From Agrobacterium larrymoorei (GTDB taxonomy: Bacteria; Pseudomonadota; Alphaproteobacteria; Rhizobiales; Rhizobiaceae): a stretch of DNA of 64,000 nt. The DNA is taken from contig NZ_JAAMFB010000019.1 of assembly GCF_013322225.1 (NCBI RefSeq), positions 233,773 through 297,772 of the forward strand, written 5' to 3'. Below are positions 10,046 through 21,371 of the stretch, one piece after another; the stretch's first letter is position 1, and every line of letters begins with the position of its first letter. Below the pieces are notes generated by a model. It did not search any database and was not told the origin of the DNA. It saw only the letters and a program-made list of their open reading frames with translations. The position numbers and the translations under genes are program-made.

Positions 10046-10736
10046 GATCATATTCGATACGGAAACGACTGGTCTGGAATCGAAATTTGACCGCATCATC
10101 GAAATCGGCGGTGTGGAGTTGATCAACCATTTTCCCACCGGTCGGACTATCCACCTTTACATCAACCCGGAAGATCGAAAGGTTCACCCGGATGCGCTCG
10201 CCGTCCACGGAATTACCGACGAGTCGCTTCAGGACAAACCGAAATTCGCAGAAGTCGTTGATCAGATTCGTGAGTTTTTTGAAGGTGCGCGATGGGTTGC
10301 CCACAATGCCACTTTCGATATGGGTTTTATCAACGCGGAGTTCGCCAGGCTCGGTATAGAACCGGTATCGCCGGAATGGGTGACGGATACTCTTTCGCTT
10401 GCAAGGCGCAAGCATCCGATGGGCCCGAATTCGTTGGATGCACTTTGCCGGCGTTACGGCATCGATAACTCGCACCGAACAAAGCACGGCGCGCTGCTCG
10501 ACTCCGAACTTCTTGCTGAAGTCTATATTGAAATGATCGGTGGTCGTCAGACCGCGTTGGGGTTTGGATCGACTGCGCGAAACGAAGTCATCGTCATCGA
10601 GGATGAAGGTCCGCTCACGCCGTTGCAAAGGTCCAACCCACTTCCACCGCGGCTGGATGTAGAGGCAATCGCCGCACACGAAAAGCTTGTCGAGTCCATG
10701 GGCGATAAGGCGATCTGGAACAAGTACCGCCAGTAA
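10038..10736 (+). CDS. dnaQ: DNA polymerase III epsilon subunit (3'-5' proofreading exonuclease) DnaQ
   Basis: Proofreading subunit of the replicative polymerase. 232 residues. The three exonuclease motifs of the DEDDh class are all seen: Exo I FDTETTGLE near residues 6-14, Exo II HNATFDMGFIN in the middle, and Exo III HRTKHGALLDSELLAEVY with the catalytic His and Asp. The C-terminal tail that would bind the alpha subunit is present. It ends the oriC-proximal rightward unit and faces secB across a shared terminator. Confidence 0.96.
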   Translation: MREIIFDTETTGLESKFDRIIEIGGVELINHFPTGRTIHLYINPEDRKVHPDALAVHGITDESLQDKPKFAEVVDQIREFFEGARWVAHNATFDMGFINAEFARLGIEPVSPEWVTDTLSLARRKHPMGPNSLDALCRRYGIDNSHRTKHGALLDSELLAEVYIEMIGGRQTALGFGSTARNEVIVIEDEGPLTPLQRSNPLPPRLDVEAIAAHEKLVESMGDKAIWNKYRQ

Positions 10737-10756
10737 TCATCGAATGGGGGCAATAA

Positions 10757-10782
10757 AAAACCCGGGCGCAAACCCGGGTTTT
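10757..10782. terminator. Bidirectional terminator between dnaQ and secB
   Basis: Perfect 10-bp inverted repeat, AAAACCCGGG and CCCGGGTTTT around the loop CGCAAA. A on one side and T on the other give a U-tract to transcripts from both convergent genes. Confidence 0.92.
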
Positions 10783-10804
10783 GATTTGGTATCGCTTGAT
10801 GCGA

Positions 10805-11287
10805 TCAGTTCGGAACGGCTTGAACCTGAGCGCGAGCCTGCTCTTCGGCAACGCGCTGTGCGAACATCTGCGCGAAATCGATAGGATCGATCATCAGCGG
10901 CGGGAAGCCACCGTTGCGGGTTACGTCAGCAATGATCTGGCGTGCAAATGGGAAGAGAAGCCGCGGGCACTCGATGAAGAGAACCGGAAGCATGTGTTCC
11001 TGTGGGAAACCGGTGATGCGGAATACGCCGCCATAGGTTAGTTCGGCAACGAACAGAACCTTGTCGCCATCCTTTGCTTCCGCATTCAGCGTCAGAACAA
11101 CGTCGAAGTCGGAACCGGAAATTGGGTTCGCATTGACGTTCACATTGATGTTGATGGCGGGCGCGCCCTCACGGGCCTGCAATGAGCGAGGAGCACCGGG
11201 ATTTTCAAAGGAGAGATCCTTCGTATACTGGGTCAGAATATTCAGAGACGGGCTTGCGCCGTTCTGCGCACCGTTTTCAGTGGTCAT
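10805..11287 (-). CDS. secB: Protein-export chaperone SecB
   Basis: Cytosolic tetrameric chaperone that holds precursor proteins unfolded for SecA. 160 residues, the normal size for alphaproteobacteria. Family features: the N-terminal [11 protein letters not shown] segment, the central strand region ending TYGGVFRI, and the conserved [29 protein letters not shown] block. It lies 88 bp downstream of fxsA, same strand, and converges on dnaQ. Confidence 0.97.
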   Translation of the reverse strand: MTTENGAQNGASPSLNILTQYTKDLSFENPGAPRSLQAREGAPAININVNVNANPISGSDFDVVLTLNAEAKDGDKVLFVAELTYGGVFRITGFPQEHMLPVLFIECPRLLFPFARQIIADVTRNGGFPPLMIDPIDFAQMFAQRVAEEQARAQVQAVPN

Positions 11288-11375
11288 GGTTAAGTCCTCG
11301 CGGAGTGAATGCCTTAGATGCCGTCTATCACCTAGGTCGGGGGGTTACAACCCTTCGATCTTTTTGGTGCGCCTA

Positions 11376-11885
11376 CTACTTCGGCAAATCCCGATCATCC
11401 TCGTCTCTCGACCACGGAGAGTTTCTGGGGCCATCGCGACGAAAGTCGTCTTCATCCAAATCGACCACTTTTGAGGAGGGGCTCTCATAAGGAGTTCCGC
11501 GAAAACCCTTATTTCTGAAATCTCCTGCCACCACGATGCGCGGGCTGAAGGCTTTCCAGAAGAATGTGCGCGCTGCGGGCACAAGAAGGAGAAGGCCGAT
11601 GATGTCGGTGATAAATCCGGGCACGAAAAGAAGAATGCCCGCAATGACCCGCATGCCACCGTTAAGGATCGCCTGCGTTGGTTCACCGCCCTTTCGGCCC
11701 GCATCCTGAAGATTGCGCACCATTCCAAGCCCACCATTGCGCAGAACGATCAGCCCCAACATTGAGGTCAGAATTATCAGCGCCAGCGTCAACCACAAAC
11801 CAATCGCTTTTCCGACGACGATGAAGCCGGCGATTTCCAGAATGGGCATCAGAAGACCGATGACCGGGAGGAAGGAGAAGCGCAT
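11376..11885 (-). CDS. fxsA: FxsA-family inner-membrane protein
   Basis: FxsA of E. coli relieves exclusion of phage T7 by the F plasmid; the normal role is unknown. 169 residues from the ATG at 11885 (MRFSFLPVIGLLMPILEI), chosen for the AAGG ribosome-binding site and because the family starts with a membrane helix. Hydrophobic segments are at about residues 4-22, 25-45 and 68-98, with the family motif GGxRVIAGILLFVPGFITDIIGLLLLVP. The C-terminal 60 residues are charged and probably cytoplasmic. Divergent from timA. Confidence 0.88.
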   Translation of the reverse strand: MRFSFLPVIGLLMPILEIAGFIVVGKAIGLWLTLALIILTSMLGLIVLRNGGLGMVRNLQDAGRKGGEPTQAILNGGMRVIAGILLFVPGFITDIIGLLLLVPAARTFFWKAFSPRIVVAGDFRNKGFRGTPYESPSSKVVDLDEDDFRRDGPRNSPWSRDEDDRDLPK

Positions 11886-12026
11886 AATTCTAGCCTTGCG
11901 TGTTGTTGCGTCGCGCAAATTCCCATCGGCGATCACCGCCGATTGAATCTGCATGTTTGAAGATTGAGCAGATGCAGACTATATGATGGTAAGATCAATA
12001 GATTTAAATGGTGGTTTCGGTAAAAG

Positions 12027-12722
12027 ATGGGCTCAAGCGACTTCATAACATTGTTTTTCCTTGTGGCGGCAGTGCTGATCTTCCTCCAGCTGCGTAGTGT
12101 TCTCGGCCGCCGCACCGGTAATGAGAAGCCGCCTTTCGACCCTTACAGCGCACGCGATACGGCGCGGGTACCATCTCAGGACGATAACAAGGTCGTTACC
12201 TTGCCCAAGCGCGAGGAAGACGAAGAAAACCGTTTTGCAGCTGTCGATGCGGTCGCACCTGCGGGAACGCAGATTAACGACTCGCTCCGGGAACTTGTAA
12301 AGAAGGATGCGTCCTTCCAGCCGAAGGAGTTCCTCAACGGCGCTCGCATGGCTTACGAAATGATCGTTGTGGCCTTCGCCGATGGCGACAGGCAGACACT
12401 CAAGAACCTTTTGTCGAAAGAAGTTTACGACGGTTTCGATGCGGCGATTTCTGAGCGTGAAAGCCGTGGTGAGGTGGTAAAGTCTACCTTTGTCGGCATC
12501 GAAAAAATCGACATCACCCAAGCCGCCATTCGCGGCTCGGAAGAGCAGATTACGCTTCGTATCATCAGCCAGCTGATTTCCGCTACCTATGACAAGGACG
12601 GCAAGCTGGTGGATGGGGATGCCGAAAATGTCTCCGAGGTTGATGACATCTGGACATTCTCGCGTGACGTTCGCTCACGTGATCCGAACTGGAAGCTGAT
12701 TGCGACTGAATCCGAACAATGA
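12027..12722 (+). CDS. Tim44-like domain protein (TimA type)
   Basis: Homologue of the mitochondrial import factor Tim44; in Caulobacter the similar protein TimA is a membrane-associated protein of uncertain role. 231 residues: one N-terminal membrane helix (about residues 5-22, FITLFFLVAAVLIFLQL), a charged linker to about residue 85, then the Tim44 domain (FLNGARMAYEMIVVAFADGD through RDPNWKLIATESEQ). The ATG lies after AAAAG. The stop overlaps mltA by 4 bp, so the two are translationally coupled, pointing to an envelope-linked role (inference). Confidence 0.88.
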   Translation: MGSSDFITLFFLVAAVLIFLQLRSVLGRRTGNEKPPFDPYSARDTARVPSQDDNKVVTLPKREEDEENRFAAVDAVAPAGTQINDSLRELVKKDASFQPKEFLNGARMAYEMIVVAFADGDRQTLKNLLSKEVYDGFDAAISERESRGEVVKSTFVGIEKIDITQAAIRGSEEQITLRIISQLISATYDKDGKLVDGDAENVSEVDDIWTFSRDVRSRDPNWKLIATESEQ

Positions 12723-13834
12723 GCGCGACGGACGAGTTTTATCTAAAGGAAACGTCTTTCGATGATCTGCCAGGCTGGCGGGATGATGACCCGTCAGCTC
12801 TTTTTGCTGGTATGAAGCAAATTCTGGGACATCTGCAGAAGGGCAAGCCTTATCGCACCGGCGCTCTTGGACTAAAGGTAGATGATCTCGCTCTGCTATT
12901 GCAAAAGGCGGAAGCTGAACAGTTTGATGGCGCATCAGACGCTAGGTCCTTTTTCGAAACGCACTGCCTGCCTTTTAAAATTTTGCTACCGGAAGAAAAG
13001 CGTGGCTTTGTTACGGCTTTCTACGAACCAGAGCTATACGTTTCGGCAGCGCCGGATAATGTCTGGAAATATCCGATCTATAGACGCCCCGCTGATCTCG
13101 TCGATCTGGACGACAGCAACAGACCCACTGACATCGATCCGTATTACGCTTTCGGCCTCAAGCAAGGCCAGACTATTTCGATCTATCCGGATCGTCGACA
13201 GATCGATGAGGGTTATCTTGATGGCCAGGGCCTGGAGATCGCATGGGCGAAATCAAAGATCGATTTGTTTTTCGTTCATGTGCAGGGCGCAGCGAGGCTG
13301 CGCTTTCCAGATGGATCGGTGAAACGGATTACCTATGCCGCAAAAGCCGGACATCGCTTTTCTCCGATCGGGCGTTTGCTGCTGGATCGCGGAGAGCTAG
13401 ATCCAAAGACCATTTCCATGCAGACGATCCGGGCGTGGCTGGCAGACCATCCCGAACGGGTCGATGAGGTGCTGTGGCACAATCGCTCCTACATCTTCTT
13501 CCGCGAAGCGGAGGTAGAGGGGCTGGAACTCGGGCCGATTGCAGCAGCGAAGGTTCCGCTGATCGCTGGGCGCTCGCTTGCCGTCGACCGCTTGATCCAC
13601 ACTTTTGGATTTCCGTTTTTTATCAGCGCGCCTAGCCTGAAGCATCTGGATAATGGCAAGCCGTTCGCGAGACTGATGCTGGCGCTGGACACCGGCTCTG
13701 CTATCGTTGGTCCGGCACGAGGCGATATTTTCACGGGTTCCGGTTATGACGCGGGAGAGCTGGCAGGTACCGTGCGCAACGATGCGGACTTCCATATACT
13801 GATACCTCGTGAGGCGGCGGAAAGGTATCGGTAA
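12719..13834 (+). CDS. mltA: Membrane-bound lytic murein transglycosylase A (MltA)
   Basis: Cleaves the MurNAc-GlcNAc bond of peptidoglycan, leaving anhydro-MurNAc ends. 371 residues. The MltA domain shows FVTAFYEPEL, the YPIYRRP segment and WAKSKIDLFFVHVQGAARLRF; the C-terminal 3D domain shows LALDTGSAIVGPARGDIFTGSG with the catalytic aspartate region. No signal peptide or lipobox is visible at the chosen ATG, unlike the E. coli lipoprotein, so export or anchoring is unclear. It overlaps timA by 4 bp and the Smr gene by 1 bp (TAATG). Confidence 0.93.
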   Translation: MSATDEFYLKETSFDDLPGWRDDDPSALFAGMKQILGHLQKGKPYRTGALGLKVDDLALLLQKAEAEQFDGASDARSFFETHCLPFKILLPEEKRGFVTAFYEPELYVSAAPDNVWKYPIYRRPADLVDLDDSNRPTDIDPYYAFGLKQGQTISIYPDRRQIDEGYLDGQGLEIAWAKSKIDLFFVHVQGAARLRFPDGSVKRITYAAKAGHRFSPIGRLLLDRGELDPKTISMQTIRAWLADHPERVDEVLWHNRSYIFFREAEVEGLELGPIAAAKVPLIAGRSLAVDRLIHTFGFPFFISAPSLKHLDNGKPFARLMLALDTGSAIVGPARGDIFTGSGYDAGELAGTVRNDADFHILIPREAAERYR

Positions 13835-14418
13835 TGAAGGGCGGCCGTAAACTCGGTAACGACGAGCGCATTTTATGGGGCAAGGTAGCCCGCACGGCGC
13901 GCCCGATATCTGGACGGCTGCAAGAACTGCTTGGTTTTGACGGCGTAGAAGCGGAAGCTGAAGCGAAGGTGGAGGCGACAGCATCCGAGCAGAAAAAGGC
14001 GATACCGCCATTCCCGCAAATGATCATCGAAACCGTGTCCGCGGCCCAAACGGCTGGTTCGACGAAGGACCGTGTCCACTACCCGATGGAAAAGCCAGTT
14101 AAGCGTAAGTTGACACGTGGCAGACTGGCGCTTGAGGCGCGTATCGATCTGCACGGTATGTTTCAGAGCGAAGCCCACGCGGTACTGTTGGACTTTCTGA
14201 TTAGGGCGCACGAACGTGGATTACGCCATGTGCTGGTCATCACCGGCAAGGGGCGGTCGATGGGTAGCGACGGAGCCTTGAAACGGGCGGTACCGATGTG
14301 GTTTTCCAAACCGGAATACCGCCATCTGATTTCGTCCTATGAAGATGCTTCGATGAACCACGGCGGAGAGGGCGCGCTGTATGTGAGGCTCGCGCGCAGA
14401 CGGAGCGATAAATCATGA
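13834..14418 (+). CDS. Smr/MutS2 C-terminal domain protein
   Basis: 194 residues ending in an Smr domain: LEARIDLHGMFQSEAHAVL near residues 98-116 holds the LDLHG-type motif, and HVLVITGKGRSMGSDGALKR near residues 133-152 the conserved GKG motif. Stand-alone Smr proteins can have nicking or RNA endonuclease activity; the target of this one is unknown. The first 60 residues are basic and low in complexity. It overlaps mltA by 1 bp and the XRE gene by 4 bp. The timA-mltA-smr-XRE order recurs in rhizobia as I remember it. Confidence 0.88.
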   Translation: MKGGRKLGNDERILWGKVARTARPISGRLQELLGFDGVEAEAEAKVEATASEQKKAIPPFPQMIIETVSAAQTAGSTKDRVHYPMEKPVKRKLTRGRLALEARIDLHGMFQSEAHAVLLDFLIRAHERGLRHVLVITGKGRSMGSDGALKRAVPMWFSKPEYRHLISSYEDASMNHGGEGALYVRLARRRSDKS

Positions 14419-14780
14419 CGCCCTTTGCCGAAGCGGTGCGGGTTCTTCGGGAGAAAAAGGGTGTCACGCAGAAGGACATGGCGCTGGCAATTGGGGTCTC
14501 GCCTGCCTATCTATCAGCCTTGGAGCATGGAAAACGGGGCACGCCAAGCTTCAATTTGCTTCAGCGGATCGCTGGCTATTTCAATATTATCTGGGACGAG
14601 GCGGAAGAACTGTTTCATCTCGCAGGGACGTCTGATCCACGCGTGACTATCGATACCGCTGGTCTCCCTCAGCAATACACCGCTCTAGCCAATGAGCTTG
14701 CGAGAGATATTCGCAAGCTGCCGCCAACTGTGATAGATGAATTAACAGCCGTGCTACAAAAAAGCCGTATCTGCGATTGA
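14415..14780 (+). CDS. XRE-family helix-turn-helix regulator
   Basis: 121 residues. Residues about 4-65 form a Cro/C1-type DNA-binding domain: FAEAVRVLREKKGVTQKDMA then IGVSPAYLSALEHGKRGTPS, with the recognition helix in the second. The C-terminal half (to residue 121) has no motif I recognise and may dimerise. It overlaps the Smr gene by 4 bp and is the last gene of timA-mltA-smr-XRE, so it may feed back on that unit (inference). gyrB follows after 159 bp. Confidence 0.9.
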   Translation: MTPFAEAVRVLREKKGVTQKDMALAIGVSPAYLSALEHGKRGTPSFNLLQRIAGYFNIIWDEAEELFHLAGTSDPRVTIDTAGLPQQYTALANELARDIRKLPPTVIDELTAVLQKSRICD

Positions 14781-17375
<2,595 letters not shown>

Positions 17376-17398
17376 TTTGTGTGGATCGTCCTCGGGCG

Positions 17399-17414
17399 GG
17401 ATTCACGTGAAACA
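17399..17414. other. parS: parS-type site, two mismatches (after gyrB)
   Basis: GGATTCACGTGAAACA: intact TTCACGTGAA core, two outer mismatches to the consensus. It lies between the gyrB stop and its terminator. Confidence 0.75.
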
Positions 17415-17424
17415 ATTTGTTAAT

Positions 17425-17453
17425 AAAAGCCCAGCAGGCGATGCTGGGCTTTT
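17425..17453. terminator. Bidirectional terminator between gyrB and the nitroreductase gene
   Basis: Perfect 12-bp inverted repeat AAAAGCCCAGCA / TGCTGGGCTTTT around the loop GGCGA, with a U-tract in either direction. Confidence 0.93.
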
Positions 17454-17485
17454 TCGTATCTACAAAACGTTCGATCCCGCGCGCC

Positions 17486-18085
17486 TCAATCGGCCTTACC
17501 GGAGAAGCTTCCCTCAAACGCAACATCCGCAAGCGGCAATCTCTTGCTCGGCACTTCACGTTCCGAAAGATCATCGGGCAAGGTACCCTTGTGGGCTATA
17601 GTACCGATGGCAACAGCCGCCTCGACCACGTATCCCTCCGGCACCTTCAGGTGTTCGATGATCTTGTCTTTAAAAATCCCGGCCATACCGTGAGCATGAT
17701 AGCCCAACATCTGGGCCTGCGTCGCCAGCGAAAACCACGCTGCACCGGCATCGAAGGAATGAGTCGGTGCCGGTTTCTTTTCTCCGTCGCGAAGGTTATA
17801 GCTGCGTGAAAGAATGAAGAGCAGGGCGGATGCATTTTTCGCCCAGCGCTGGTTGCCTTCCATCAAAAGGCCCACGAACATGTCCCATTCTACTGATCGA
17901 TTCAGCGCAAAGACAAACCGCCACGGCTGCTGGTTGGACGCCGAAGGAGCCCAATGTGCAGCGTCGAGGATCGTGAGGAGATGATCCTTCGGCATCGGCT
18001 TGCCATCGAAAGCGCGCGGCGACCAGCGATCAAGAAACAGAGGATCGACCGGATATTCGGACTGACGGGAATTGCTGGTCGTCAT
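17486..18085 (-). CDS. Nitroreductase-family FMN protein
   Basis: NAD(P)H-dependent flavoprotein family that reduces nitro groups, quinones or other electrophiles; the substrate is unknown. 199 residues from the ATG at 18085 (MTTSNSRQSEYPVDP), chosen because AAGGAGA lies 6 nt upstream; an ATG seven codons earlier lacks one. Family motifs are RWSPRAFDGKPMP (FMN phosphate contact), DAAHWAPSASNQQPWRFVF, and the C-terminal AVAIGTI segment followed by a short tail. Convergent with gyrB and divergent from the FAH-family gene. Confidence 0.88.
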   Translation of the reverse strand: MTTSNSRQSEYPVDPLFLDRWSPRAFDGKPMPKDHLLTILDAAHWAPSASNQQPWRFVFALNRSVEWDMFVGLLMEGNQRWAKNASALLFILSRSYNLRDGEKKPAPTHSFDAGAAWFSLATQAQMLGYHAHGMAGIFKDKIIEHLKVPEGYVVEAAVAIGTIAHKGTLPDDLSEREVPSKRLPLADVAFEGSFSGKAD

Positions 18086-18218
18086 GATGTCTCCTTGAAA
18101 GGGCATTGGCAGCTAATTGGCGGATCGTATTTTTCCAGCGTTCGGATGGTCAAGGGGTGACAGGGATAAATAGTTCGTTCATATATGCATCATCTTGTCT
18201 GACAACTGGGAGAGTTCC

Positions 18219-19061
18219 ATGAAACTGATGCGCGTCGGTCAACCCGGCCACGAAAAGCCAGCCATTGTTGATAGCGAAGGGAAAATTCGCGATCTCTCCG
18301 GCCACGTGAAAGATATTGGCGGCGAAGCGATCTCGCCTGAAGGCCTGAAAAAGATTGCGGCGCTCGATCTCTCGACCCTGCGGGTCATCCACGAGGATCG
18401 TATCGGGGCATGCGTGGCAGGAACCGGAAAGTTCATCTGCATTGGCCTTAACTTCTCGGATCACGCGGCAGAAACGGGTGCCAAGGTTCCACCAGAACCC
18501 GTTATCTTCATGAAGGCGACCTCTGCCATTGTCGGTCCGAATGACAACGTGATCATTCCACGCGGCTCAGAAAAGACCGACTGGGAAGTTGAGCTCGGCG
18601 TGGTCATCGGCAAGACGGCGAAATACGTCTCCGAAGCAGAGGCGCTTGATTACGTCGTCGGCTACTGCGTCTCGCATGACGTGTCCGAGCGCGCCTTTCA
18701 GGCAGAGCGTCAGGGCCAGTGGACCAAGGGCAAATCCTGCGACACCTTTGGCCCGATTGGACCATGGCTCGTGACAAAGGATGAGGTTTCCGATCCGCAG
18801 AACCTTGGCATGTGGCTGAAGGTGAATGGTGAAACGATGCAGAACGGCTCCAGCCAGACGATGGTTTATGGCGTTGCGCATGTTGTGTCTTACCTCAGCC
18901 AGTTCATGTCGCTTCACCCCGGCGACGTCATCTCCACCGGCACTCCTCCTGGAGTGGGTCTCGGCATGAAGCCGCCGCGCTTCCTGAAGGTCGGAGATGT
19001 TGTGGAGCTTGGCATTGAGGGACTTGGCTCGCAGAAGCAGACATTTGTTGCTGACAACTAA
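18219..19061 (+). CDS. Fumarylacetoacetate hydrolase (FAH)-family protein
   Basis: Metal-dependent family covering fumarylacetoacetases, 2-hydroxyhepta-2,4-diene-1,7-dioate isomerases and ureidoglycolate lyase-like enzymes. 280 residues from the ATG at 18219 (MKLMRVGQPGHEKPAIV), with GGGAGAG upstream; an earlier TTG is less likely. The FAH domain starts near residue 72 (CIGLNFSDHAAETG) and carries metal ligands in the DWEVELGVVIG segment; GDVISTGTPPGVGLGM is the C-terminal signature. Substrate cannot be told from sequence alone. Ends at a good terminator. Confidence 0.9.
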   Translation: MKLMRVGQPGHEKPAIVDSEGKIRDLSGHVKDIGGEAISPEGLKKIAALDLSTLRVIHEDRIGACVAGTGKFICIGLNFSDHAAETGAKVPPEPVIFMKATSAIVGPNDNVIIPRGSEKTDWEVELGVVIGKTAKYVSEAEALDYVVGYCVSHDVSERAFQAERQGQWTKGKSCDTFGPIGPWLVTKDEVSDPQNLGMWLKVNGETMQNGSSQTMVYGVAHVVSYLSQFMSLHPGDVISTGTPPGVGLGMKPPRFLKVGDVVELGIEGLGSQKQTFVADN

Positions 19062-19085
19062 GCATCGTCCACATCGGTTTTTGAG

Positions 19086-19120
19086 AGCGCTGGCGGGAAA
19101 TCGCTGGCGCTTCTTATTTT
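19086..19120 (+). terminator. Terminator after the FAH-family gene
   Basis: 10-bp stem AGCGCTGGCG / CGCTGGCGCT (two G-U pairs) with loop GGAAAT, followed by TCTTATTTT. Confidence 0.85.
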
Positions 19121-19184
19121 GTGCAACTGCGAAAAGATGCTACTATCGCGAAAAGAAGACGATGACGACGGGAGGCGTTTTTTC

Positions 19185-20420
19185 GTGTTTTACCAAATTT
19201 ATGAAATGAACCACGCTGCAATGGCACCATTGCGCGCAAGCGCTGACCTGATGCGACAGGCGTGCAACAACCCTCTCAACCCAATTTCCAACACCGCGTT
19301 CGGACGCAGTCTCGATGCAGGCTTTGAAGTTTTCGAGCGCCTGACGCGACGGTATTGCAAGCCGGAATTCGGGCTTACACAGACGGAGATCGATGGCGCA
19401 GCTGTCAACGTTGCTGAGGAAGCCGTCTGGTCAAAGCCTTTCTGCAAGCTGATTCATTTCAAGCGGGATCTACCGGCGGAACGTGCCGACGATCCCAAGG
19501 TTCTTCTTGTCGCACCCATGTCCGGTCATTACGCTACTCTGCTCAGGGGCACGGTCGAAGCGTTGCTTCCTCATGCTGACATCTACATCACTGACTGGAT
19601 CGATGCCCGCACGGTTTCACTAAGCGAGGGCGGTTTCGATCTGGACGATTACATTTCCTACATTATCGCGATGCTGCATCATGTTGGAAAAGGAGCGCAC
19701 ATAGTTGCCGTGTGCCAACCGTCTGTGCCGGTTTTGGCAGCCGTTTCGATCATGGAGGCCGATAATGATGAGTTTGCACCTGCGTCCATGACGCTAATGG
19801 GCGGGCCTATCGACACTCGGGTTAATCCCACCGCTGTCAATCAACTTGCAACGGCAAAACCCATTGAGTGGTTTCGAGACAACGTAGTGATGCAGGTGCC
19901 GTGGCCGCAGGCTGGTGTCGGGCGCTCGGTATACCCCGGCTTCCTGCAGCTTTCCGGCTTCATGTCGATGAACCTCGACCGTCACATGACTGCACATAAG
20001 GATTTCTATTTGAACCTCGTCAAGAACGATGGAGACTCCGCAGAAAAGCATCGGGAATTCTACGACGAATATCTCGCCGTGATGGATTTGACCTCAGAAT
20101 TCTATCTTCAAACCGTCGAGACTGTTTTCATCGAACATGCTCTGCCTAGGGGTAAAATGACGCATCGGGGTAGGACAGTTGAACCTGCTGCTATCCGCAA
20201 TGTGGCGCTTTTTACGGTCGAGGGTGAAAACGACGACATTTCAGGCGTGGGGCAAACCAAGGCGGCACATGATCTCTGCTCCAACCTGCCGCAAGAAATG
20301 CGCAGGCACTATATGCAGCCCGACGTCGGCCATTACGGTGTCTTCAATGGCTCGCGTTTCCGCCGCGATATCGTTCCGCAGATGGTGGCATTCTTTCATG
20401 CACATGGCAGCCAGGCATAA
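19185..20420 (+). CDS. phaZ: Intracellular polyhydroxybutyrate depolymerase PhaZ
   Basis: Breaks down stored polyhydroxybutyrate granules inside the cell. 411 residues from a GTG at 19185, giving the family N-terminus FYQIYEMNHAAMAPLRA; GGGAGGCG lies about 9 nt upstream, and the longer upstream frame crosses this ribosome-binding site. The alpha/beta-hydrolase core has the nucleophile motif HIVAVCQPSVPVLA, where cysteine replaces the usual lipase-box serine, as in Ralstonia PhaZ. A C-terminal GHYGVFNGSRFR segment holds the catalytic histidine. Single-gene unit after the preceding terminator. Confidence 0.93.
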   Translation: MFYQIYEMNHAAMAPLRASADLMRQACNNPLNPISNTAFGRSLDAGFEVFERLTRRYCKPEFGLTQTEIDGAAVNVAEEAVWSKPFCKLIHFKRDLPAERADDPKVLLVAPMSGHYATLLRGTVEALLPHADIYITDWIDARTVSLSEGGFDLDDYISYIIAMLHHVGKGAHIVAVCQPSVPVLAAVSIMEADNDEFAPASMTLMGGPIDTRVNPTAVNQLATAKPIEWFRDNVVMQVPWPQAGVGRSVYPGFLQLSGFMSMNLDRHMTAHKDFYLNLVKNDGDSAEKHREFYDEYLAVMDLTSEFYLQTVETVFIEHALPRGKMTHRGRTVEPAAIRNVALFTVEGENDDISGVGQTKAAHDLCSNLPQEMRRHYMQPDVGHYGVFNGSRFRRDIVPQMVAFFHAHGSQA

Positions 20421-20462
20421 GGATCGATAGCTTTTTGAACTGCGAATCGCTATGAAAGGGCC

Positions 20463-21230
20463 ATGTTTTCGCTGCTCCGAAAGTCCCTGAAATCTACGTC
20501 TTCTCGTAAACCGGCGCTCACGCAGCGCACGGTCGAAGTCAGCGGTCGCAACGTGCCGATCACCATCAAGGAAAACCAGCGGGCAACGCGCATCACCTTG
20601 CGTATCGAACCCGGTGGAAATGCCTTGAAGCTGACGATCCCTTATGGCCTGCATCATGCGCAGGTGGACGAATTTCTCGATCGGCATCAGGGCTGGCTGG
20701 AAGCCAAGCTTTCGAAGTTTTCGACGCAAGACGGAATGACTGACGGCGCGACCATCAATATCCGCGGCATTCCTCACCGTATTCTGCACACGGCTTCGCT
20801 TCGCGGAGTGACCCGTATCGCCAAAGATGCGGACGGCGAAGCTGTCCTTCAGGTTAGTGGGCTGCCGGAGCACACGGGAAGACGCGTCGCAACGTTCCTG
20901 AAAAAAGAAGCGAGGGCCGATCTTGAAAGGTTGGTCGCCGCGCATGCTAAGTCGGTTGGAAGACCTGTCCGCTCCATTGCTTTGAAAGATACGCGCAGTC
21001 GCTGGGGCTCGTGTTCGCATGAGGGAAATCTCAGCTTCTCCTGGCGGATCGTCATGGCGCCGGAAAGCGTCATCGACTATTTGGCGGCGCATGAAGTGGC
21101 CCATCTGAGAGAGATGAATCACGGTCCAAAATTCTGGGCTCTTTGCAAAAAGCTATGTCCCGAGATGGACGCTGCTAAAGCATGGCTCAAGCAAAACGGC
21201 TCTCAACTCCATGCAATCAACTTTGATTAG
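20463..21230 (+). CDS. YgjP/DUF45-type zinc metallopeptidase
   Basis: 255 residues. The C-terminal half carries the metallopeptidase motif YLAAHEVAHLREMNHGPKFW (HExxH plus a downstream histidine), preceded by the family-typical DTRSRWGSCS segment near residues 179-188. The N-terminal half is a beta-rich domain. The cellular substrate is unknown for the family. 42 bp downstream of phaZ, same strand, probably co-transcribed but without obvious functional link. Confidence 0.88.
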   Translation: MFSLLRKSLKSTSSRKPALTQRTVEVSGRNVPITIKENQRATRITLRIEPGGNALKLTIPYGLHHAQVDEFLDRHQGWLEAKLSKFSTQDGMTDGATINIRGIPHRILHTASLRGVTRIAKDADGEAVLQVSGLPEHTGRRVATFLKKEARADLERLVAAHAKSVGRPVRSIALKDTRSRWGSCSHEGNLSFSWRIVMAPESVIDYLAAHEVAHLREMNHGPKFWALCKKLCPEMDAAKAWLKQNGSQLHAINFD

Positions 21231-21286
21231 ATCATTTCAGATTTTCAACAGAGCGCGGAATTGTTTAACGCTGCAATCACAGGTTT

Positions 21287-21302
21287 GGATTCACGTGAAA
21301 CA
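21287..21302. other. parS: parS-type site, two mismatches (upstream of trpF)
   Basis: GGATTCACGTGAAACA, identical in all 16 bases to the site after gyrB. It lies in the 141-bp gap before trpF and is the right-most site with an intact core. Confidence 0.75.
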
Positions 21303-21371
21303 TTTTCCTGAGCCTCTGAACCGTTCGCGATTTGGCTCGACTCAAGGCCCATTTCGTGGCACCTCCACCTT

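Noticed and set aside
18304..18319. Further parS-like CACGTGAA in the FAH-family gene, and CACGTG halves at 12676 and 49979
   Set aside because: Only one half matches the consensus; the palindrome is broken.
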